The position numbers and the translations under genes were made by a program. DNA of 64,000 nucleotides from Enemella evansiae (GTDB lineage Bacteria; Pseudomonadota; Alphaproteobacteria; Rhodobacterales; Rhodobacteraceae). Of the stretch, positions 51,407 through 60,519 are shown one piece after another. The stretch is taken from assembly GCA_017255395.1 (NCBI GenBank), contig JAFKDC010000022.1:51427-115426 (forward strand). The letters are read 5' to 3'. The notes beneath the pieces were generated by a model. It had not been told where the DNA came from. It made no database searches and was given only the letters and a program-made list of their open reading frames with translations. Every line of letters starts with the position of its first letter. Position 1 is the stretch's first letter.

Positions 51407-52069
51407 ATGGGCAAGGCACTTCTTTTCGATCTCGACGGCACCTTGCTGCATTCCGATCCGCTGCACGTTCAGGTCTTCATCGAGATGTTCGAAGAGCGCG
51501 GGCGTACCATCGACGAGGCCTTCTACTTCGAGAAGATCCACGGCACGCATAATCTGGAAACTTTTCCGCATCTCTTCCCGGGAGAGGACGCCATCGCCCT
51601 GTCGGACCAGAAAGAGGCGCGCTTTCGCGAGCGGCTGGATGACGGCCACCCGCCCATGCCCGGCGTCACGGCCCTGCTGGACCGGGCCGAAGCCTCGGGC
51701 TGGAAGGTCGCGGTGGTGACCAATGCGCCGCGCGTGAACGCCGAACACATGCTCTCCGCGATCGGCCTGATGGACCGGTTCGCGGTTCTGGTGATCGGCG
51801 ACGAATGCGCGCGCGCCAAGCCCGCGCCGGACCCCTATCTTGAGGCGATGAAGCAACTGGGCGTCGCGCCCGCCGATTGCATCGCCTTTGAGGACAGCCC
51901 CTCGGGCATGATCGCCGCCGCCGCCAGCGGCGCCTATGCCGTGGGCATCCGGTCCTCTGCCGATGACGCCACCCTGCGCGCGGCGGGCGCCGCCGCGACG
52001 CTTGAAGATTACACAGACCCCGCGCTCGGGGATGTCCTGAAGCGCTTCACGGAGGAGCCCGCCCAATGA
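51407..52069 (+). CDS. HAD superfamily hydrolase (phosphoglycolate phosphatase/beta-PGM type)
   Basis: 220 residues. HAD motif I D-L-D-G-T ('LLFDLDGTLLHSDPLHVQVF', nucleophile Asp9 region), cap domain ~20-80, motif II 'VAVVTNAP', motif III Lys in 'ARAKPAPDPYLEAM', motif IV 'IAFEDSPSGMIAAAASG'. Cytoplasmic phosphatase or phosphomutase of unknown substrate. Its position between metF and the corrinoid methyltransferase, with a 4-base overlap into the latter, suggests a link to one-carbon or corrinoid metabolism, which is unusual for HAD proteins of this type. Confidence 0.9.
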   Translation: MGKALLFDLDGTLLHSDPLHVQVFIEMFEERGRTIDEAFYFEKIHGTHNLETFPHLFPGEDAIALSDQKEARFRERLDDGHPPMPGVTALLDRAEASGWKVAVVTNAPRVNAEHMLSAIGLMDRFAVLVIGDECARAKPAPDPYLEAMKQLGVAPADCIAFEDSPSGMIAAAASGAYAVGIRSSADDATLRAAGAAATLEDYTDPALGDVLKRFTEEPAQ

Positions 52070-53130
52070 CCCGCACCATCGTCGAGTCGAAGACCAAGAC
52101 CGCGATCATCGGCTTCGACCAGCCCTTCTGCGTGATCGGAGAGCGGATCAATCCGACCGGCCGCAAGATCCTGAACGAGGAACTCGAACGCGGCGATTTC
52201 AGCCGGGTCGAAGCCGACGCGCTGGCGCAGGTCGCCGCCGGGGCCACGGTGCTGGACATCAATTCCGGCGCAGTCTTCTCGAACAAGATGGCCGAGGACC
52301 CGCGCTACGCCGACAACAACTTCGTCGAGCCGGACCTGATGCGGCAGCTGGTGGAAAAGGTGCAGGCGGTGGTGGACGTGCCGCTGTGCATCGACAGTTC
52401 GGTGCCGGGCGCGCTGGAAAACGGCCTTGCCGCCGCCGAGGGCCGCCCGCTTCTGAACTCGGTCACCGGAGAGGAAGAGCGGCTGGAACTGGTCCTGCCG
52501 CTGGTCAAGAAATACAACGTGCCGGTGGTGGCGATTTCGAACGACGACACCGGCATCAGCGAAGACCCCGAGGTGCGCTTTGCCGTCGCCAGGAAGATCG
52601 TCGAGCGCGCCGCCGATTTTGGCATCCCCGCGCATGACATCGTGGTCGATCCGCTGGTCATGCCGGTGGGCGCCATGGGCAGCGCCGGTCTGCAGGTCTT
52701 CACGCTGGTCCGCCGCCTGCGCGAGGAATTGGGCGTGAACACCACCTGCGGCGCGTCCAACATCTCTTTCGGGCTGCCGAACCGCCACGGCATCAACAAT
52801 GCCTTCCTGCCCATGGCCATGGGCGCGGGCATGACTTCCGCGATCATGAACCCGGTCGCCCTGCCCGTCGGCCCCAAGGCCATTGCCGAGAAACGCGCTG
52901 CGGTCGAGGCGGCGGGCGTCATGCTGCCGCCGGACATGGACGACGAAACCTTCGTGAGCCTCTTCGGCATGGGGTCGACCAAGGCGCGCCCCGGCAAGGA
53001 AATGGAGGCCATCCGCGCCGCGAATTTCCTGATGAATCAGGACTCTGGCGGCGGCAACTGGATCGCCTTCAACAAGCCCGCCGGAGAGGCCGGTGGCCGC
53101 CGCGCCGGTGGACGGCGCCGCCGCGCCTGA
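52066..53130 (+). CDS. Methyltetrahydrofolate:corrinoid methyltransferase (pterin-binding family)
   Basis: 354 residues. 'FCVIGERINPTGRKILNEELERGDFSRVEADALAQVAAGATVLDINSG' is the pterin-binding barrel start shared by MetH domain 2, AcsE and MtgA; 'CIDSSVPGALENGL', 'LNSVTGEEERL', 'VVAISNDDTGISEDP' and 'NTTCGASNISFGLPNRHGINNAFLPMAMGAGMTSAIMNPV' complete it. It moves a methyl group between THF and a corrinoid protein. The C-terminal 15 residues are a Gly/Arg-rich tail. No corrinoid protein is present in the window, so its partner is elsewhere. It is the last gene of the cluster and is followed by a terminator. Confidence 0.92.
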   Translation: MTRTIVESKTKTAIIGFDQPFCVIGERINPTGRKILNEELERGDFSRVEADALAQVAAGATVLDINSGAVFSNKMAEDPRYADNNFVEPDLMRQLVEKVQAVVDVPLCIDSSVPGALENGLAAAEGRPLLNSVTGEEERLELVLPLVKKYNVPVVAISNDDTGISEDPEVRFAVARKIVERAADFGIPAHDIVVDPLVMPVGAMGSAGLQVFTLVRRLREELGVNTTCGASNISFGLPNRHGINNAFLPMAMGAGMTSAIMNPVALPVGPKAIAEKRAAVEAAGVMLPPDMDDETFVSLFGMGSTKARPGKEMEAIRAANFLMNQDSGGGNWIAFNKPAGEAGGRRAGGRRRRA

Positions 53131-53136
53131 AACATC

Positions 53137-53179
53137 GGCGCCCGGCTCCCCCTTGTCGAAGGAACCGGGCGCCGTCTTT
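53137..53179 (+). terminator. Terminator of the C1 cluster
   Basis: GGCGCCCGG (53137-53145) pairs with CCGGGCGCC (53165-53173), with a further short stem inside the 19-base loop, followed by GTCTTT. It lies 7 bases after the methyltransferase stop. Confidence 0.8.
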
Positions 53180-53714
53180 CCCGGGCCCCCACCCAGGGTA
53201 AGATTTATCTGCGCCAGCTGGACCGGTCCGTCCGCGCAGTAGAGCGTCAGCGTCGCGGGCGCCTTGTCCGGCCCTTGCGTCCAAAGCCGAAGAGATCGCT
53301 TTCGGGCGCCGGTGCCGGGTGTCGTCGGCGCGAAACTCCCCGCCCCGATTTCTCCCAATGGTTGATTCAATCTTGGGCAAATCTGTGTCTCAATTGAGGC
53401 GCTGACTGGGTCTTTCTGAAAATTCCGTTTTCCAGAACCACAGCGGGCGCTTTTCCACTGCCTTCCCTCCTCCTGAAAATAACGTCTTCTGAAAGCTTTG
53501 CAGGGTGATCCTTCGCACTCTGCCGCCTCGCGGCGCAGAGAGTCCAACCCGTGCTCAGGCCGGATTGGGCGGCCACCAAAAACAACCTGAACATGTTCAA
53601 GGGGAGGCCATTGCTTACCCCGTCGACGTACCGGACCTTGGCACCCATTGACGTGCGCGGTCCGGGTGCCGGGCAATAACCACCCAGCCCCGACAGTCCA
53701 AGGCGATATCCGCC
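53180..53714. other. Long non-coding gap between the C1 cluster and mfd
   Basis: 535 bases with no recognisable gene. Composition is lower in GC than the flanks (53370-53520 especially). A 93-codon minus-strand frame (53367-53648) has no family resemblance, and its codon use is unlike neighbouring genes. CTCTGCCGC / GCGGCGCAGAG around 53518-53542 makes a hairpin with a small bulge, and TCTGAAAA/TTTTCCAGA lies near 53423. A small RNA could fit here, but nothing shows one. Confidence 0.4.
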
Positions 53715-56700
53715 TCAGGCCTTTGCCTTCTTCTTCACGGCGCCCGCCTGTTCCGCAAGGTCGCGGGCGATGGCAAAGGCGCCCTGGATCTTGTCCTTGT
53801 CGCGCGGCCAGTCGCGGCGGACGACGATCTTGTCGCCCTTGATCTTGGCCAGCCCGTCCTGCGCCTTGATGAAGGTCACCAGCCCCTCGGGAGAGGCGAA
53901 CTTGTTCTGGTGGAACTGGATCGTTGCGCCCTTCGGCCCGCCGTCCAGCTTCGCGATCCCCGCCTTCTTGCACATCGCCTTGATGCGAACAACGAGCAGC
54001 AAGGTATTGACCTCGCGCGGCAATTTCCCAAAGCGGTCGATCAGTTCGGCGGCGAAGCCTTCCAGCTCGACCTTGGTGGTCAGCCCCGAGAGACGGCGAT
54101 AGAGACCCAGCCGCACATCGAGATCGGGCACGTAGTCCTCGGGGATCAGCACCGGCACGCCAAGGTTGATCTGCGGCGCCCACTGGCCGTCGTCCTCGAT
54201 CAGTCCCTCCATCTGGCCAGAGCGGATCTTGGCAATCGCCTCTTCCAGCATGGACTGGTACAACTCGTAACCGACGTCGCGCATCTGGCCGGACTGTTCC
54301 TCGCCCAAGAGGTTGCCCGCGCCGCGAATATCCAGATCCTGCGAGGCCAGAGAGAAGCCCGCGCCCAGCGTGTCGATGGCCCCCAGCACCCGCAGCCGCT
54401 TTTCCGCCTGCGGCGTCAGTTTCACCCGGGGCTTGGTCGTCAGGTAGCAATAGGCCCGGGTCTTCGACCGCCCCACGCGCCCGCGGATCTGGTAAAGCTG
54501 CGACAGGCCGAACATGTCGGCGCGATGCACGATCATGGTGTTGGCGGTGGGAATATCGAGGCCGGATTCCACGATGGTCGTGGCCAGAAGCACATCGTAT
54601 TTGCCATCGTAAAAGGCGTTCATCCGCTCGTCGAGATCGCCCGCCGCCATCTGGCCATGGGCGACGACAAAGCTGACCTCGGGCACCTGATCGCGCAGGA
54701 ATTGTTCGATGTCCGGCAGGTCCGTAAGCCGCGGCACCACAAAGAAGCTCTGGCCGCCACGGAAATGCTCGCGCAGCAGCGCCTCGCGCAGGGTGACGGC
54801 GTCGAACTCGCTGACGTAGGTGCGGATCGCTAGCCGGTCGACCGGGGGCGTGCCGATGATCGACAGGTCGCGCACGCCGGTCAGCGACAGTTGCAGCGTG
54901 CGCGGGATGGGCGTCGCGGTCAGCGTCAGAACGTGAATGTCCGAGCGCAGCTGCTTCAGCCGCTCCTTGTGCTGCACGCCGAAGTGCTGTTCCTCGTCGA
55001 TGATCAGCAGGCCGAGGTTCTGGAACCGGATGCCCTTGGCCAGCAACGCATGGGTGCCCACCGCAATATCGACGGTGCCCTTGGAAATGCCGTCGCGGGT
55101 CGCGGCGGCCTGTTTCGTGCCGACAAAGCGCGACAGGGGCGCCACCTGCACGGGAAAGCCCCGGAACCGGTCCGCGAAGGATTTGTAGTGCTGCCGCGCC
55201 AGCAGTGTCGTCGGCGCGATCACCGCCACCTGCACGCCGGACATGGCGGCAACGAAGGCCGCGCGCATGGCGACCTCTGTCTTGCCAAAGCCCACGTCGC
55301 CGCAGATCAGGCGATCCATCGGCTGACCGGAATGCATGTCGGTCATCACGTCGTCGATGGCGCCAAGCTGGTCGTCGGTTTCGCTATAGGGGAACCGTGC
55401 CGCAAAGCTCTCGTAGCTGCCCGGCGGCGGGTCCATGATCGGCGCCTTGCGCAGCGCGCGCTCGGCGGCGATGCGGATCAGCCGGTCCGCCATCTCGCGG
55501 ATGCGTTCCTTCAGCCTGGCCTTCTTGGCCTGCCATGCGCCGCCGCCGAGCTTGTCCAGCAGCCCCTCTTCGTGGCCGTATTTCGACAGCAGCTCGATAT
55601 TCTCGACCGGCAGGTAAAGCTTTGATGCCTCGGCATATTCCAGCAGGATACACTCATGCGCGGCACCGGCGGCGGTCACCACCTCCAGCCCCATGTAGCG
55701 CCCGATCCCGTGGTCGACATGGACCACAAGATCGCCCGGCGTCAGGCTTTGCGTCTCTGTCAGGAAGTTCTCGGCGCGGCGGCGTTTCTTGGGCTGCCGG
55801 ATCAGCCGGTCGCCCAGCACGTCCTGTTCCGAGATCACCGTGATGCGCCGGTCGTCCTGCCAGGGCGCCTCGAACCCGGCTTCCAGCGCCCAGACCGCTA
55901 GGTGCAGCCCGTGCCTGCCGATCCGCCCGCCATGCGGGATCGGGATGGCCTCGGCCAGCCCCTCGTCCTCGATCAACCCGGACAGCCGTTCCCGCGCGCC
56001 TTCGGAATAGGAGGCCACGACCACCGGCCCGTCCTGCATCTTTACCTGAACATGCTGCGCCAAAGCGCCGAAAAGGCTTAGGTTTTCCTGTTGCCTCTCG
56101 GGCGAGAAATTGCGCCCGATGCGCCCGCCCGCATCCGTGACACCGGGGCCCGAGGCCTGCGGCAGCGGGTTGAAGGCCACCTGACGGCGGTCCGCAAGCG
56201 CACTGTCCCAGGCGGCGTCGTCCAGATACAGAAGCTCTGGCGGGATCGGCTTGTAGACCGTTGATCCAAGTGTCTTTTTCTGGCTCAGCGCATGTTTGCG
56301 CGTGCCGTATTGGTCGGCGATCCCTTCCCACCGCGACAGGCGCGCGGCGCTGGTCTGGTCGTCCATCAGCACCGGCACGCCGGGCAGGTAGTCGAAGAGC
56401 GTTTCCAGGTCTTCATGGAAGAACGGCAGCCAATGCTCGATCCCGGCATGTTTCCGGCCCGCGCTGACCGCCTCGTACAGCGGATCGTCGGTGCCTGCGG
56501 CGCCGAACTCGATCCGGTAGTTCTGGCGGAAGCGCGTGATGGCCGCATCGTCGAGGATCACCTCGGAGACCGGCGCCAGCTCGACCATCTCCAGCGTTTC
56601 GGTGGTGCGCTGAGAGGCCGGGTCGAAGCGCCGCGCGCCGTCCAGCACATCGCCGAAGAAGTCCAGCCGCACCGGCCCCAGATCGCCCGGCGGGAAGATG

Positions 56701-57185
56701 TCGACAATGCCGCCACGCACCGCGTAATCGCCCGGCTCCGTCACCGTGGGCGCCTGAGAAAAACCCATGCGCACAAGGAACTTGCGCAGGGCTTCTTCAT
56801 CCACCCGGTCACCGACGCGGGCGGCAAAGGCGGCCTCGCGCAAGACCGCGCGGGCGGGCAGGCGCTGCATCGCCGCCGAAAGCGTGGTCAGCAGGATGTA
56901 CCGCGGCGGCATGCCGTGCACCAGCGCCGCAAGCGTCGCCATGCGCGTGGCCGAGATGTCGGCGTTCGGCGAGACCCGGTCATAGGGCAGGCAATCCCAC
57001 GCCGGGAAGACCACCACCGGCATGTCGGGCACGAAGAAGGCCAGCGCATCGCGCATGGCGGCAAGGCGTTTATCATCGCGCGCGATGTGGACAACCGGGC
57101 CCGCGGCGCGGGCAACCTCGCGCAGGACAAGCTGCGCGTCAAAGCCTTCGGGGGCGCCCCCGATCGTGATCTTCTGCGTGGACAT
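53715..57185 (-). CDS. mfd: Transcription-repair coupling factor
   Basis: 1156 residues, usual size. Mfd removes RNA polymerase stalled at DNA damage and recruits UvrA. Visible parts: UvrB-homology domains (start to ~350), the RNA-polymerase interaction domain ('LTPGDLVVHVDHGIGRYMGLEVV' and 'LEYAEASKLYLPVENIELLSKY'), and the RecG-like translocase with Walker A 'CGDVGFGKTEVAMRAAF', D-E-E-Q ('LLIIDEEQHFGVQHKERLK'), 'TATPIPRTLQLSLTGVRDLSII' and 'GRVGRSKTRAYCYL'. The TRCF C-terminal domain is complete. The ATG at 57185 fits family N-termini; an ATG at 57233 is possible, and neither has a strong ribosome site. Confidence 0.96.
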   Translation of the reverse strand: MSTQKITIGGAPEGFDAQLVLREVARAAGPVVHIARDDKRLAAMRDALAFFVPDMPVVVFPAWDCLPYDRVSPNADISATRMATLAALVHGMPPRYILLTTLSAAMQRLPARAVLREAAFAARVGDRVDEEALRKFLVRMGFSQAPTVTEPGDYAVRGGIVDIFPPGDLGPVRLDFFGDVLDGARRFDPASQRTTETLEMVELAPVSEVILDDAAITRFRQNYRIEFGAAGTDDPLYEAVSAGRKHAGIEHWLPFFHEDLETLFDYLPGVPVLMDDQTSAARLSRWEGIADQYGTRKHALSQKKTLGSTVYKPIPPELLYLDDAAWDSALADRRQVAFNPLPQASGPGVTDAGGRIGRNFSPERQQENLSLFGALAQHVQVKMQDGPVVVASYSEGARERLSGLIEDEGLAEAIPIPHGGRIGRHGLHLAVWALEAGFEAPWQDDRRITVISEQDVLGDRLIRQPKKRRRAENFLTETQSLTPGDLVVHVDHGIGRYMGLEVVTAAGAAHECILLEYAEASKLYLPVENIELLSKYGHEEGLLDKLGGGAWQAKKARLKERIREMADRLIRIAAERALRKAPIMDPPPGSYESFAARFPYSETDDQLGAIDDVMTDMHSGQPMDRLICGDVGFGKTEVAMRAAFVAAMSGVQVAVIAPTTLLARQHYKSFADRFRGFPVQVAPLSRFVGTKQAAATRDGISKGTVDIAVGTHALLAKGIRFQNLGLLIIDEEQHFGVQHKERLKQLRSDIHVLTLTATPIPRTLQLSLTGVRDLSIIGTPPVDRLAIRTYVSEFDAVTLREALLREHFRGGQSFFVVPRLTDLPDIEQFLRDQVPEVSFVVAHGQMAAGDLDERMNAFYDGKYDVLLATTIVESGLDIPTANTMIVHRADMFGLSQLYQIRGRVGRSKTRAYCYLTTKPRVKLTPQAEKRLRVLGAIDTLGAGFSLASQDLDIRGAGNLLGEEQSGQMRDVGYELYQSMLEEAIAKIRSGQMEGLIEDDGQWAPQINLGVPVLIPEDYVPDLDVRLGLYRRLSGLTTKVELEGFAAELIDRFGKLPREVNTLLLVVRIKAMCKKAGIAKLDGGPKGATIQFHQNKFASPEGLVTFIKAQDGLAKIKGDKIVVRRDWPRDKDKIQGAFAIARDLAEQAGAVKKKAKA

Positions 57186-57460
57186 GGCAGGGAAATGGCC
57201 CGTGTCCACGCCGGGGTCAACCTGTTCCGGCATGCCCGCCCGGGGGACGGCGGCTTTGCAGGGGCAGCAGGGCGATCAGGGCAACGGTCAGGGCGGGCCG
57301 CGCACATCCTGTCGCCCGGCAAACATCCAGAGCGCAAACGGATCATTCTCGGCTGGACCCTGCGGCACGCCGCCCCTGCCAGAGCACCCTGGGCAGGGAA
57401 ACGACCGCTTCCCGCATCACCCCGCCCTCAAGCGCTGCAAAGCGGTCCGGCGGCCCCCTC

Positions 57461-58081
57461 TCAGGACAGCGATGTGACCCAGAGGATCGTCGCATCCTCG
57501 GGAGAGAGCGAGACGACGTTATGGCCCATGGTTGCGTCGTAGTAGGCGCTGTCGCCGCGCTTCATCTCCACCGGTTCGTAGAACTCGGTGTAAAGCCGGA
57601 CGACGCCGGTCAGGACGTAGAGGAATTCCTCGCCGTCGTGACGGACCCAGCCGTCGAACTCTTCCATAGACCGGGCGCGCACCCGGGCGCGATAGGGCAG
57701 CATCTTCTTGCGGGTCAGGGTTTCCGCCAGCAGCGTATGCTCATAGGTGGTCGTGACCTGATGCTGGCCCTCTTCCCCGCGCGTGACCGTCATCCGGCCC
57801 GTCACCTTGTCCTGCCGGGGCGCCGTGAACAGTTGCGGAACAGAGATTTCCAGACCCAGCGCCAGCTTCTTCAGCGCCTCGTAGGTCGGCGACATCTGGC
57901 CGTTCTCGATCTTCGACAGGGTCGAGCGCGCAAGCCCGGCCTGCTTCGCCGCCTGCTCCAGCGTCCAGTTCCGCTCTTTGCGCAGGGCGCGCACGCGGCT
58001 GCCAAGGTCCAGCGGTTCGGCCTGCCCTTCCTCGCCACTCTCGCGGGCGATGCGGATCAGCGATTTCGGGTCCTGCGTCAT
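57461..58081 (-). CDS. XRE-family regulator with C-terminal cupin domain
   Basis: 206 residues. Residues ~28-82 are a helix-turn-helix ('LGSRVRALRKERNWTLEQAAKQAGLARSTLSKIENGQMSPTYEALKKLALGL' region); residues ~135-205 are a cupin ('WVRHDGEEFLYVLTGVVRLYTEFYEPVEMKRGDSAYYDATMGHNVV'). Regulators of this SutR/PuuR type sense small molecules such as polyamines, amino or sulfur compounds through the cupin pocket. It is divergent from an acyl-CoA ligase-like gene with 66 bases between starts, its likely target. Confidence 0.92.
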   Translation of the reverse strand: MTQDPKSLIRIARESGEEGQAEPLDLGSRVRALRKERNWTLEQAAKQAGLARSTLSKIENGQMSPTYEALKKLALGLEISVPQLFTAPRQDKVTGRMTVTRGEEGQHQVTTTYEHTLLAETLTRKKMLPYRARVRARSMEEFDGWVRHDGEEFLYVLTGVVRLYTEFYEPVEMKRGDSAYYDATMGHNVVSLSPEDATILWVTSLS

Positions 58082-58147
58082 GAGGGTTGGCTATAGGTCC
58101 GTGCCCGGGTGCTTGCAAGTCCACCCGGCGCGGCCTAATCCGCTGGT

Positions 58148-59659
58148 ATGCTGTCGATCTTCGATCAGGGGCCCTTTGCGCCCTGCCCCGCGCCCTTCAA
58201 CCTTGCCCGGCACGTTCTGGGCGCCGCGCCCCGGACGCCCGACAAGATTGCCCTTGCGGTCCTGAAGCCCACCGGCGCGCAACGCTGGTCCTACGCGCGG
58301 ATCGAGGCAGCGGTGCGCGGCACCGCCACCGGCCTTCTGCAACAGGGGCTGAAGCCCGGCGACCGCCTGCTGATGCGGCTGGGAAACACCCTCGACTTCC
58401 CCATCGCCTACCTTGGGGCGATCACCGCCGGGATCGTGCCGATCCCGACCTCGTCGCAGCTGACCGCGCCGGAAGTCTCTGCCATCATCGCGCATCTGGC
58501 GCCGCAGGCCGTGCTGCGTGCACAAGACGTTCCCTGTCCGCCGACCGACCTGCCCTGTTTCGACACCGACACCTTCCGGGGCTGGCACGATCTGCCGCCC
58601 GCCGACTACGCCCTGGGCGATCCCGACCGCCTTGCCTATATCGTCATGACCTCCGGCACCTCCGGCACGCCGCGCGCCGTGGGCCATGCCCATCGCGCGA
58701 TCTGGGCGCGGCAGATGATGATGGAGGGCTGGTACGGCCTGACCCCGGAGGACCGGCTGTTGCATGCCGGGGCCTTCAACTGGACCTTCACGCTGGGCAC
58801 CGGCCTGATGGATCCCTGGACACGCGGCGCGACAGCGCTGATCCCCGCCGCCGGTACCGACCCGGCGCAGCTGGGCCTGTTGATGAAGCGCAACGATGCC
58901 ACCCTGCTGGCCGCCGCGCCCGGCGTCTACCGGCAGTTGCTCAAGGCGCCGCTGGCCCCCATGCCCCGCCTGCGCCACGGCCTCGCCGCCGGAGAGAAGC
59001 TGTCGCCCGCCATCCTCGAGGCATGGCGCGCGGCCACCGGCACCGAGATCTACGAAGCCTTCGGCATGTCCGAATGTTCGACCTTCATTTCGGGCGCGCC
59101 CGCCCGCCCGGTCGGGGCCGCGCATCTCGGGCGGCCGCAGCAGGGCCGCCGCATCGCCATCCTCGGCGAGGACGGCCAGCCGGTCCCGCGCGGCACCCCC
59201 GGCCAGATTGCCATCGACCGCAGCGATCCGGGGCTGATGCTGGGCTACGTGGGTGCGCCCGAGGCCACGCAGGCGCGCTTTCGCGGGGGCTGGTTCCTCA
59301 CCGGCGACCACGGCCAGATGGACGAGGACGACCGCGTGACCTATCTGGGGCGCGGCGACGACATGATGAACGCCGGCGGCTACCGTGTCTCGCCCGCCGA
59401 GGTCGAGGCGGCGCTGGCGGACCTGCCGGGTGTGACGGAACTGGCAGTGACCGACATCGCCGTGAAGGCCGATGTGCGCGTGGTAGCCGCCTTCTACACC
59501 GCCCCCGAGGCGCTGGACGAAGAGGCCCTGAAGGCCGAGGCCGCCACGCGGCTGGCCCGCTACAAATGCCCGCGTGCCTTCATCCGGGTCGAGGCGCTGC
59601 CCCGCAACGCCAACGGCAAGGTCATCCGCAGGGCGCTGCGCGACCACGCGCCGGGCTGA
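58148..59659 (+). CDS. AMP-dependent acyl-CoA synthetase/ligase (class I adenylate-forming)
   Basis: 503 residues. ANL superfamily motifs: P-loop-like 'YIVMTSGTSGTPRAVGHAHRA', 'EIYEAFGMSECSTFISG' (A5), 'WFLTGDHGQMDEDDRVTYLGRGDDMMNAGGYRVSPAEVE' (A7-A8 hinge) and the adenylation lysine near the end ('LPRNANGKVIRRALRD'). It activates a carboxylic acid to acyl-AMP and then acyl-CoA; the closest-looking group is benzoate or medium-chain acyl-CoA ligases, but the substrate is not readable. It is divergent from the XRE-cupin regulator, which probably controls it, and is followed 57 bases later by a DsbA-like isomerase gene. Confidence 0.92.
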   Translation: MLSIFDQGPFAPCPAPFNLARHVLGAAPRTPDKIALAVLKPTGAQRWSYARIEAAVRGTATGLLQQGLKPGDRLLMRLGNTLDFPIAYLGAITAGIVPIPTSSQLTAPEVSAIIAHLAPQAVLRAQDVPCPPTDLPCFDTDTFRGWHDLPPADYALGDPDRLAYIVMTSGTSGTPRAVGHAHRAIWARQMMMEGWYGLTPEDRLLHAGAFNWTFTLGTGLMDPWTRGATALIPAAGTDPAQLGLLMKRNDATLLAAAPGVYRQLLKAPLAPMPRLRHGLAAGEKLSPAILEAWRAATGTEIYEAFGMSECSTFISGAPARPVGAAHLGRPQQGRRIAILGEDGQPVPRGTPGQIAIDRSDPGLMLGYVGAPEATQARFRGGWFLTGDHGQMDEDDRVTYLGRGDDMMNAGGYRVSPAEVEAALADLPGVTELAVTDIAVKADVRVVAAFYTAPEALDEEALKAEAATRLARYKCPRAFIRVEALPRNANGKVIRRALRDHAPG

Positions 59660-59716
59660 GCCCTGTCGCCATTCCACGCGCCGCTTGGTAAGGCTGAGGG
59701 AAAGGGAGTTCCCGCT

Positions 59717-60358
59717 ATGACACAACTCGACATCTTTTCCGATCCGATCTGTCCCTGGTGCTACATCGGCAAGGCTAATCTCGACCGGGCGCTGCTGGAT
59801 CATCCCGATCACCCGTTCCGCATCCGCTGGCTGCCTTTCATGCTGAACCCGGCGATGCCCGCGGGCGGCATGAACCGGCGCCAGTACCTGGAAGAGAAGT
59901 TCGGCGGTCAGGACGGCGCGGTCAAGGCTTACACGCCGGTGCTTGAGCACGCCGAGAAGGCCGGTGTCGAGATCAACCTCGACCGCATCAAGGTCACGCC
60001 CAACACCGTGAACGCGCACCGGCTGATCCACTGGGCAGAGATCGAGGGGGTGCAGACCGCCGTGGTCTCGACGCTGTTCCGGGCCTATTTCGTCGAGGGC
60101 CGGGATATCGGCGACACTGAAACCCTCGCCGACGTGGCCGATGGCGCCGGGCTGGACGCCAGCCTCGTGCTGCGGCTTCTGAACACCGATCAGGACATGC
60201 AGGAGATCGTCGAGCGGGACGCGGCGGCGCGCGGCATGGGCGTGACCTCTGTCCCAACCTTCGTGGTCGGCAAGCGCCACGCGGTGCCCGGGGCCCAGCC
60301 GCCCGAGCTTTGGGCGCAGGTCATTGCCGAGATTGCCGCCGCCGCGCAGGCGGGCTAG
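59717..60358 (+). CDS. DsbA family oxidoreductase, FrnE-like
   Basis: 213 residues, cytoplasmic (no signal). 'LDIFSDPICPWCYIGKANLDRAL' with C-P-W-C near residue 12 and 'GVTSVPTFVVGKRHAVPGAQPPELW' with the cis-proline are hallmarks of the FrnE/2-hydroxychromene-2-carboxylate isomerase group, with the helical insertion ('MNRRQYLEEKFGG') between. FrnE proteins act in oxidative-stress thiol exchange or polyketide biosynthesis. AAAGGGAG gives a good ribosome site. It may be cotranscribed with the acyl-CoA ligase gene, since no terminator separates them. Confidence 0.92.
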   Translation: MTQLDIFSDPICPWCYIGKANLDRALLDHPDHPFRIRWLPFMLNPAMPAGGMNRRQYLEEKFGGQDGAVKAYTPVLEHAEKAGVEINLDRIKVTPNTVNAHRLIHWAEIEGVQTAVVSTLFRAYFVEGRDIGDTETLADVADGAGLDASLVLRLLNTDQDMQEIVERDAAARGMGVTSVPTFVVGKRHAVPGAQPPELWAQVIAEIAAAAQAG

Positions 60359-60519
60359 GCAGGCTCTTCGCCCGTACGGCGGGATCACCCTGCGCCAGCG
60401 CACAGAGGATCGAAGGGATAACCCGGCCTGTGCTCTGGCCAAGGGCGCCGGGCCTTGATAAGTCGAAGGGTAAACGCTTTTTGCCTCGTCCCGGGGGCAA
60501 CTTCCCCTTTGAGGCTCCC

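Noticed and set aside
53367..53648. 93-codon minus-strand frame in the gap before mfd
   Set aside because: No family resemblance, unusual codon use and no ribosome site; treated as non-coding.
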